Assembly: GCA_051439375.1 (NCBI GenBank)
Contig: JBFRWB010000179.1
Location: 1-12,907 of the forward strand
Direction of reading: 5' to 3'
Length of the DNA: 12,907 nt
Source of the DNA: JBGTGT01 sp051439375
Lineage (GTDB): Bacteria; Cyanobacteriota; Cyanobacteriia; Cyanobacteriales; Microcystaceae
A program made the position numbers and the translations under genes. Positions 8,247 through 12,907 of the stretch are shown here, piece by piece. The notes under the pieces are model-generated. The model searched no databases and was not told the DNA's origin. It worked only from the letters and a program-made list of their open reading frames with translations. Numbering within the stretch: the stretch's first letter is position 1; each line of letters starts with the position of its first letter.

Positions 8247-8675
8247 ATGGAAGAGTTATTAAACCTTAAAGAACTATTAGTTAATGGTGAGGTGGATGAA
8301 GCTTTGCTATTGGTGGAGGAAATGACGGAAATGAGTCGAGATGATAAGCTCAACAAAATCTCTAGTTATGCTAAAGTTCTGTTACTTCATTTAATTAAAC
8401 AAGCAGCCGAAAAACGCACAACTCGTTCTTGGCAGGTTTCCATTGATAATGCGGTTTATGAAATCAAAAAAACCAACCGAAGACGCAAAGCGAAAGGGAC
8501 TTATTTAAAACCTGATGAAATCAAAGAAGCGTTAGAAGATGTTTATCCGATTGCTTTATCTAAAGCGTCATTAGAAGCATTTGGTGGATGTTATACCAAT
8601 ATAGAGTTAGGAGAAAGGGTGGATTTTACAACCATTATTGAACAAGCAATGGCTTTAATTTTAGCGGATAGCTGA
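8247..8675 (+). CDS. DUF29-like small protein
   Basis: A 142-aa acidic/basic helical protein without a signal peptide or membrane segment. The central block, AKVLLLHLIKQAAEKRTTRSW at 42-62 followed by VSIDNAVYEIKKTNRRRK, resembles the signature of DUF29 proteins: a leucine-rich LLLHLL segment, then R-S-W and an Ser-Ile helix. These proteins are abundant and often multicopy in cyanobacteria, and their function is unknown. The N-terminal 40 residues (LKELLVNGEVDEALLLVEEM) look like a helical hairpin that could mediate protein contacts. The gene points away from carB and is the first of three plus-strand accessory genes, but 256 bases separate it from the next one. The ATG at 8247 is preceded by a weak aaggg. 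The family match is by eye; the coding call is firm because of length, codon use and pattern. Confidence 0.7.
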   Translation: MEELLNLKELLVNGEVDEALLLVEEMTEMSRDDKLNKISSYAKVLLLHLIKQAAEKRTTRSWQVSIDNAVYEIKKTNRRRKAKGTYLKPDEIKEALEDVYPIALSKASLEAFGGCYTNIELGERVDFTTIIEQAMALILADS

Positions 8676-8719
8676 TTAGAATTTATAATGTATAATTATA
8701 TTTTGTAAGATCCATGAAT

Positions 8720-8738
8720 AACTGTTTTGAAGACAGTT
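8720..8738. other. Short hairpin downstream of the DUF29 gene
   Basis: AACTGT (8720-8725) and ACAGTT (8733-8738) are perfect complements around a 7-base loop, 45 bases after the DUF29 stop. No T run follows, so it is at best a weak terminator or an mRNA end-stabilising stem. It also lies inside a possible 13-codon micro-ORF (8714-8755). Confidence 0.35.
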
Positions 8739-8776
8739 TAAGAAGATCATTGTAAGAAGTAAAGGAAGGAAAGAAA

Positions 8777-8821
8777 ATGCCTTTAGAGGGAACAGTGTAT
8801 TATTATGATGATCTTAAATAA
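8777..8821 (+). CDS. Possible 14-codon micro-ORF with strong Shine-Dalgarno
   Basis: The frame encodes MPLEGTVYYYDDLK and then TAA. A purine-rich stretch, aaaggaaggaaagaaa (8761-8776), is directly in front and gives a ribosome-binding site better than that of most genes in this window. A second micro-ORF, 8714-8755 (13 codons, MNNCFEDSLRRSL), lies upstream in the same phase, separated by seven sense codons after its stop. The pair could be leader peptides, a decayed small gene, or chance. I do not recognise the peptides. Existence as a translated unit is a guess based on the ribosome-binding site. Confidence 0.2.
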   Translation: MPLEGTVYYYDDLK

Positions 8822-8931
8822 AAAAATAGTTTTGAAAAGCGATCGCAATTCTTCAGTCATCTTATGCTATCATAACAGGATACAATCTTAAATTCTTAAA
8901 AATAAATACTAAAGAGTTTATATAAAGAAAA

Positions 8932-9324
8932 ATGTTCAACCGTTCTACATTACCCTTAAATTTACCGCAAAAACGACTTAATGAATTTTGTCAACGTCAT
9001 CATATTTATCAATTATCATTATTTGGATCTATCCTACGAGAAGACTTTTGCGATCGCAGTGATGTCGATTTCTTAGTCTGGTTTAAACGAGGGAAAACAC
9101 CCGGTTATGTAAGATTAGCAGGAATGGAGTTAGAATTATCGGAAATTATTGGACGAAAAGCAGATTTACGAACGCCTAACGAGTTAAGTCGTTATTTTCG
9201 AGATCAGGTATTACAGGAAGCGTTAACTATTTATGACGAAAGGCAAGCAAGGTTAGTTAATACATTATCAGATAAGGTTAATAGTTTGTCCACCGAAAGC
9301 AAAATAACTTTACCCTATAATTAA
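8932..9324 (+). CDS. Minimal nucleotidyltransferase (MNT/MntA-like), putative antitoxin
   Basis: A 130-aa protein of the polymerase-beta nucleotidyltransferase superfamily. The catalytic signature GS-x10-DxD is intact: G32-S33 in LSLFGSILRED, then D44 and D46 in DRSDVDFLVWF. A third acidic residue, D78 in RKADLRT, sits where the family has its last metal ligand. Close relatives (MntA) are antitoxins that inactivate a HEPN-domain RNase toxin by adding AMP residues to a tyrosine. The usual protein ends near residue 102 (QEALTIYDE); here about 28 extra polar residues follow. The HEPN partner normally encoded next door is absent, and instead a macrodomain gene begins 19 bases downstream, so the two are probably cotranscribed. 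Only a weak purine stretch (aaagaaaa) precedes the ATG. The catalytic fold is well supported; the antitoxin role is inferred. Confidence 0.85.
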   Translation: MFNRSTLPLNLPQKRLNEFCQRHHIYQLSLFGSILREDFCDRSDVDFLVWFKRGKTPGYVRLAGMELELSEIIGRKADLRTPNELSRYFRDQVLQEALTIYDERQARLVNTLSDKVNSLSTESKITLPYN

Positions 9325-9343
9325 ATTAATTGAAAGACCATTC

Positions 9344-9871
9344 ATGATGCAACCTCAAATCAAACTCACTCAAGGTGATCTAATTCAACAACCCGTTGAA
9401 GCACTTGTTAACGCAACTAACCGTAATCTTTCTGGTAAAGGTGGTGTAGCTTCAGCTATTCGTAAAGCAGCAGGTAAAGCGTTAGAAAAACATTGTCTTC
9501 AATTAATTCCCCTAAATGTAGGAGAAGCTAAAATTACCCCCGCCTATGACTTATCTGTGTCTTGGATTATTCATACCCATGGACCTTTATGGATCAAGAA
9601 TATTAGTGGTCAACAAGAAGAGAATTTACTAAGATCCTGTTATCGTCAGAGTCTTGATCTAGTGAAACAATATAACATTAAAACAGTTGCTTTTCCTTGC
9701 ATTGCAACGGGAGTTCATGGCTTTCCTATCGATAAATCTAGTCAAATTGCAGTGACTGAAGTACTCTCTTTTTTAAGACAGAATCTTTGGCTAGAGAAAG
9801 TTATTTTTGTTTGTTGGAAAAAAGAAGAATATAAACAGTATCAACAAGTCTTAAAACAATATCTTATGTGA
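9344..9871 (+). CDS. Macrodomain protein (ADP-ribose-binding type)
   Basis: A 175-aa single macrodomain. Landmarks in order: GDL at 11-13, VNATNRNLSGKGGVASAIRKAAG at about 22-44 (adenine and distal-ribose loop), GEAKITPAYDL at 60-70, IIHTHGP at 75-81, and the phosphate loop PCIATGVHGFP at 118-128. Macrodomains bind ADP-ribose or its derivatives, and some remove it from proteins, DNA or O-acetyl-ADP-ribose. In MacroD/YmdB-type hydrolases the glycine loop reads GGVD with a catalytic Asp; here that position is Ala36 (GGVAS), as in some binding-type members, so hydrolysis by that mechanism is doubtful. The gene follows the MNT by 19 bases and is probably in one operon with it. Two ATGs in tandem (9344 and 9347) are possible starts. 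No partner ADP-ribosyltransferase is visible in the window. Confidence 0.88.
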   Translation: MMQPQIKLTQGDLIQQPVEALVNATNRNLSGKGGVASAIRKAAGKALEKHCLQLIPLNVGEAKITPAYDLSVSWIIHTHGPLWIKNISGQQEENLLRSCYRQSLDLVKQYNIKTVAFPCIATGVHGFPIDKSSQIAVTEVLSFLRQNLWLEKVIFVCWKKEEYKQYQQVLKQYLM

Positions 9872-9886
9872 ATTACTCTAAAAAAA

Positions 9887-9916
9887 TTGTAGGAATTCAA
9901 AAAACTGAATTAAAAT
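9887..9916 (+). promoter_or_regulatory. Possible promoter of argD with embedded inverted repeat
   Basis: TTGTAG (9887-9892) and TAAAAT (9911-9916) are separated by 18 bases, which would place transcription start near 9923. Between them, AATTCA (9894-9899) and TGAATT (9906-9911) form a perfect 6-bp inverted repeat with a 6-base spacer. That placement would suit an operator, but the AT-rich composition makes chance likely. Confidence 0.35.
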
Positions 9917-9943
9917 GCCAATAAGGATCGTTATGCACATTGT

Positions 9944-9949
9944 AAGGAG
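9944..9949 (+). promoter_or_regulatory. Ribosome-binding site that fixes the GTG start of argD
   Basis: AAGGAG lies six bases before the GTG at 9956, which is good Shine-Dalgarno spacing. It supports the non-ATG start over the downstream ATG at codon 30 (YVMDTYGRF). Confidence 0.7.
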
Positions 9950-9955
9950 TTAAGC

Positions 9956-11233
9956 GTGAGTTCAGAAATACTAGCCGATCGCCCCATTCCCCCTACCACA
10001 ACGACAGAACCGTTTAATATTGGAGAATTCCAGTCCTATGTCATGGATACCTACGGACGGTTTCCCATTGCCATCACCAAAGGTCAAGGATGCTATCTTT
10101 GGGATACAGATGGACGAGAATATCTAGATTTTGTCGCTGGAATTGCAACCTGTACCCTCGGCCATGGTCATCCTGCGCTGGTTGAAACTGTAACACAACA
10201 AATCCAATCTTTGCACCATGTCTCTAATCTTTACTATATTCCAGAGCAAGGAGAACTCGCTAAGTGGATTGTAGAGAATTCCTGTGCAGATCGGGTCTTT
10301 TTCTGTAATTCTGGGGCAGAAGCTAATGAAGCTGCTATTAAATTAGTGCGAAAATATTCCCATACCGTTCAAGAATTCCTTGAACAACCTGTTATTTTAA
10401 CCGCAAAAGCCAGTTTTCATGGTCGTACCCTTGCAACCATTACTGCAACGGGTCAACCGAAATACCAAAAGAACTTTGATCCCCTTGTCCCCGGTTTTGA
10501 ATATATCCCCTACAATGACATTGAAGCCGTCGAAAATGCGATCGCTGACTTTGATGAAGGGAATCGACGAGTCGCAGCGATTATGTTAGAACCCTTACAG
10601 GGAGAAGGGGGCGGTCGTCCGGGGGAAATTTAATCTGATCTCCGTTTACGCAAGATTTGTGATGAAAATGATATCTTATTGGTCTTTGATGAAGTGCAAG
10701 TCGGTGTCGGTAGAACTGGAAAACTCTGGGGTTATGAGAATTTAGGGGTTGAACCCGATATTTTCACCTCTGCTAAAGGATTAGCTGGGGGAATTCCCAT
10801 TGGTGCAATGATGTGTAAAACGGTCTGTGATGTCTTTGAACCGGGGAATCATGCGAGTACCTTCGGGGGGAATCCTTTTGCTTGTGCGGCGGGCTTAACT
10901 GTCCTTAAAACCATCGAAAACAACAGCATTTTACATAATGTACAAGCCAGAGGAGAACAGTTACGCACTCGTTTAAGAGCGATCGCTCATCAGTATCCCG
11001 ACCTATTGGTAGAAGTCAGAGGATGGGGTTTAATTAATGGGATGGAAATCAGTGCAGATAAGGAAATAACATCTTTAGAGATTGTCAAAGCAGCGATGGA
11101 GAAAGGGTTATTATTAGCTCCCGCCGGTCCTAAAGTGGTGCGTTTTGTGCCACCGCTTATTGTTTCCGAGAAAGAGGTAGATATAGCCGTTAATCGCTTA
11201 AGTGATGCAATTTCTACGGTGATTTCGTCATAA
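9956..11233 (+). pseudogene. argD: Acetylornithine aminotransferase, interrupted by an in-frame stop
   Basis: The reading frame from GTG 9956 to TAA 11231-11233 spans 425 codons, the normal ArgD length, with one internal TAA at 10631-10633 (codon 226). ArgD is a PLP enzyme that transaminates N-acetylglutamate semialdehyde to N-acetylornithine in arginine synthesis. The part before the stop has FCNSGAEANEAAIKLVRKY (116-134) and KASFHGRTLATITATGQ (151-167). The part after it has LVFDEVQVGVGRTGKLWGYE, with the PLP-contacting Asp at about 245, and the PLP lysine at about 274 in FTSAKGLAGGIP. Both halves are in the same phase and otherwise look well conserved. The residues just after the stop (SDL) do not look like the expected aromatic-rich segment, so more than one base differs. 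No restart signal precedes the second half. It could be a real loss, a sequencing error, or read-through; whether arginine synthesis relies on this copy is not visible here. Confidence 0.85.
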
Positions 11234-11254
11234 GAGAAAGCTATCTAAGTTAAA

Positions 11255-11293
11255 AAAGGCGATCGCCCCCTTAAGATGAGGGTTTTCGCCTTT
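11255..11293 (-). terminator. Strong terminator between convergent argD and htrA
   Basis: The arms AAAGGCGA (11255-11262) and TCGCCTTT (11286-11293) pair perfectly, and an inner ccct/aggg stem (11268-11271 with 11279-11282) can extend the structure. On the minus strand the stem runs directly into TTTTTT, which makes it an intrinsic terminator for htrA. On the plus strand no T run follows, so its effect on argD is less certain. The left arm overlaps a HIP1 octamer at 11259-11266. Confidence 0.8.
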
Positions 11294-11372
11294 GCAAAAT
11301 AGAAAACGAGGTTATCGGTCAATGAAAGAATAAAAATGTTACACCCTGATATTAAATAATTGAATCGTGAGA

Positions 11373-12590
11373 TTATTGCAAAACACCCACTTCAACCGGA
11401 AGATTAAGGGAATTTCCCTTACGGTTTAAGGTGAAGGACAAGCGATCGCCGACAGATAATTGATCCACTGCTTTCTGTACATCACTGGGATCATTGATAG
11501 ATTGACCATTAATCGCTGTAATCACATCTCCTGCTTGTAATCCTGCTTTTTGGGCGGGAGAATTCCCCACAACCCTCACAATTAACACCCCTCCTTCTCC
11601 CTCTATCGTCCAACCTTGACGAGCTTTAATTTCTTGTTTAACCTCTGCATTAAGAGCAACCATCGAGATCCCCACATAAGGATGTTCTACTTTACCTTTG
11701 GTGATTAACTGTTCTGCGATATCTTCGGCCTTATTAATAGGAATCGCAAAGCCTAACCCTTGAGCATTAGCAATAATAGCAGTATTCATGCCAATTACTT
11801 CCCCTTTCGCATTTAAAAGCGGTCCACCAGAATTACCGGGGTTAATGGCTGCATCGGTTTGAATAAAATCTATACGCTTGTCTCCTACCCCAATTTGGGA
11901 ACTGCTGCGGCCAGTTGCACTAATAATTCCCGTTGTTACTGTATTATCTAGGCCTAATGGGTTACCAATTGCGATCGCCCATTCACCCACTTGGAGACTC
12001 TCCGCATTCCCCAGTTTAACCGTAGGGAGGTTTTCCCCATCAATTTTAACCACTGCGACATCGGTAACGGGATCACTTCCGATGACTGTTCCTTCTAAGG
12101 TACGACCATCTTTAAGGGTAACAGTCACTTTATCCGCACCATCCACGACATGAGCATTGGTTAAGATACGGCCATCTTCATTGACGATAAAACCAGAACC
12201 TGTTCCCCGTTCTACCTTTTCTTTGGGGGATTGGGGAACTTGATTGCCGAAAAAGCGACGGAAAAAGGGATCTTGGAACATTTCAGGAATATCTGTTTCC
12301 ACGGTGCGAGAGGCATTAATTCGTACCACAGCCGGTCCCACGTCTTGTACTACCTGAGAGACAAAGTTTGTCGGTTGAGTGCTAGGAAGAATAGCGACAG
12401 AATCAGAACTAGGAGACTGAGGAGAGGGTTGGGTTAGCTGAGTTTGGGCTAAATTAAGATTACGAGCAAGGGCTTCAGAATGATTATAAACATAAGATCC
12501 ACCAACACCTACACCTAATCCCATTAAGAGTAAGGAGAGGTAGGTAATGGGTTGTTTCCAAGTGGGGACAGGGCTTGTATAGTCTTTCAT
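11373..12590 (-). CDS. HtrA/Deg-family serine protease with one PDZ domain
   Basis: From the ATG at 12590-12588 the product is 405 aa. It has a short cytoplasmic segment, a hydrophobic membrane anchor or uncleaved signal (about 14-36), a Ser/Gln/Pro-rich linker (about 47-75), a trypsin-like domain, and a single C-terminal PDZ domain (about 330-400). The catalytic triad is His147 (ILTNAHVVDG), Asp177 (PVTDVAVVKI) and Ser254 (NPGNSGGPL). This is the architecture of the cyanobacterial HhoA/HhoB/HtrA proteases, which degrade or refold damaged proteins in the periplasm or thylakoid lumen; I cannot say which paralogue it is. The frame stays open to an ATG at 12677, adding 29 residues, but the shorter start has a GGAG nine bases upstream and puts the anchor near the N-terminus, so I prefer it. 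The gene is convergent with argD. Confidence 0.95.
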   Translation of the reverse strand: MKDYTSPVPTWKQPITYLSLLLMGLGVGVGGSYVYNHSEALARNLNLAQTQLTQPSPQSPSSDSVAILPSTQPTNFVSQVVQDVGPAVVRINASRTVETDIPEMFQDPFFRRFFGNQVPQSPKEKVERGTGSGFIVNEDGRILTNAHVVDGADKVTVTLKDGRTLEGTVIGSDPVTDVAVVKIDGENLPTVKLGNAESLQVGEWAIAIGNPLGLDNTVTTGIISATGRSSSQIGVGDKRIDFIQTDAAINPGNSGGPLLNAKGEVIGMNTAIIANAQGLGFAIPINKAEDIAEQLITKGKVEHPYVGISMVALNAEVKQEIKARQGWTIEGEGGVLIVRVVGNSPAQKAGLQAGDVITAINGQSINDPSDVQKAVDQLSVGDRLSFTLNRKGNSLNLPVEVGVLQ

Positions 12591-12671
12591 ATAATTTAAC
12601 TCCATTGGATGATAGAGAAGGATGAAAGTCAGCCCAGATGAGGAGCTTAAGAAAACGGCAAAGGAGCGGGC

Positions 12672-12715
12672 TGACATTTATTAGAGTAGGCAACTGATAT
12701 GACATCTTCGTGACA
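12672..12715 (-). promoter_or_regulatory. TGTCA direct repeats upstream of htrA
   Basis: On the minus strand TGTCA occurs three times (complement of 12672-12676, 12700-12704 and 12711-12715). The two distal copies are exactly 11 bp apart, about one helical turn, as expected for a direct-repeat binding site. No well-formed -35/-10 pair could be placed with confidence nearby. Regulatory function is only a suggestion. Confidence 0.25.
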
Positions 12716-12754
12716 GGGGAATGAAGTTTTTGTTATATCAAATCCAAGGTTAGG

Positions 12755-12771
12755 TGATTTCTGAGAAATCA
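12755..12771. promoter_or_regulatory. Perfect 17-bp palindrome upstream of htrA
   Basis: TGATTTCT (12755-12762) and AGAAATCA (12764-12771) are exact complements around a single central G. The compact dyad, about 165 bases upstream of the chosen htrA start, looks like a dimeric regulator site rather than a hairpin, because the loop would be too small. No regulator can be named. Confidence 0.4.
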
Positions 12772-12780
12772 TGCTTAACT

Positions 12781-12858
12781 AGGGCTTGCTGAATAAGTCA
12801 TTTTAAGAAGCTTTTTATCACTCATAAATATTTCATTCAATTAATCCATAAATATTTC
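12781..12858. mobile_element. Possible insertion-sequence end at the right edge
   Basis: AGGGCTTGCTGAATAAGTC (12781-12799) resembles, from memory, the terminal inverted repeats of several cyanobacterial insertion sequences (GGGCTTGCTGAA-type ends). The following bases are subterminal-looking and AT-rich, with a 12-bp direct repeat CATAAATATTTC at 12823-12834 and 12847-12858, 24 bp apart. No transposase frame begins before the window ends, so the element, if real, lies to the right or is a remnant. Confidence 0.35.
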
Positions 12859-12880
12859 TTGTTTAAGAAACGGGTATAAT
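12855..12880 (+). promoter_or_regulatory. Promoter-like -10 element next to an inverted repeat
   Basis: A perfect TATAAT at 12875-12880 follows the inverted repeat TTTCTT/AAGAAA (12855-12860 and 12865-12870). No acceptable -35 hexamer stands 16-18 bases upstream. It could drive a gene beyond the right edge, such as a transposase, but nothing in the window confirms this. Confidence 0.25.
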
Positions 12881-12907
12881 AAGCTGGATTAATCAAAATC
12901 GGACTCT

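Noticed and set aside
10679..11233. Second half of argD as an independent gene
   Set aside because: It is in phase with the first half, begins in the middle of a conserved ArgD segment at a TTG that is an ordinary Leu codon, and has no ribosome-binding site.
12591..12677. Upstream ATG extending HtrA by 29 residues
   Set aside because: The ATG at 12677 lacks a Shine-Dalgarno, and the extension would place a second hydrophobic stretch before the usual membrane anchor. The ATG at 12590 has GGAG at good spacing.

Overview
The window comes from a cyanobacterium. The octamer GCGATCGC (HIP1), typical of many cyanobacterial genomes, occurs at least 12 times in 12.9 kb. The gene content agrees: a cyanobacterial NDH-1 subunit (NdhD), a hopanoid radical SAM enzyme (HpnH), a DUF4359 protein, and a Deg/HtrA protease with a single PDZ domain. 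The DNA is moderately AT-rich. I cannot name a genus from the sequence alone.

Layout, left to right. Positions 1-616 (minus) hold the N-terminal 205 codons of hpnH, cut by the window edge. Next is ndhD (765-2438, minus), with a clear terminator behind it and a good sigma-70-type promoter in front. Divergent from it is a secreted M48 zinc metalloprotease (2752-3768, plus), followed by a small DUF4359 protein (3903-4253, plus). A roughly 440-base gap without a convincing gene carries degenerate heptamer repeats and the carB terminator. The full-length carB (4698-7943, minus) follows. The carB upstream gap contains four perfect copies of a 7-bp unit.

Between carB and argD lies a small accessory stretch on the plus strand: a DUF29-type protein (8247-8675), an AT-rich spacer with two in-phase micro-ORFs, a minimal nucleotidyltransferase (MNT, 8932-9324), and a macrodomain protein (9344-9871) only 19 bases behind the MNT. 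The MNT looks like the antitoxin half of a HEPN/MNT toxin-antitoxin pair, but no HEPN partner is present; the macrodomain gene sits where it would be expected. This pairing is the best candidate for something unusual here.

argD (9956-11233, plus) is complete in length and phase but is broken by one in-frame TAA at codon 226. Convergent to it is a periplasmic HtrA/Deg protease (11373-12590, minus), and the two are separated by a strong hairpin terminator. The last 300 bases hold a perfect 17-bp palindrome, TGTCA repeats upstream of htrA, and a sequence resembling an insertion sequence end.

The housekeeping genes do not form one pathway. carB and argD both feed arginine synthesis (carbamoyl phosphate and the ornithine branch), but each appears to be transcribed separately. 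The two envelope proteases (M48 and HtrA) are probably both involved in extracytoplasmic protein quality control.
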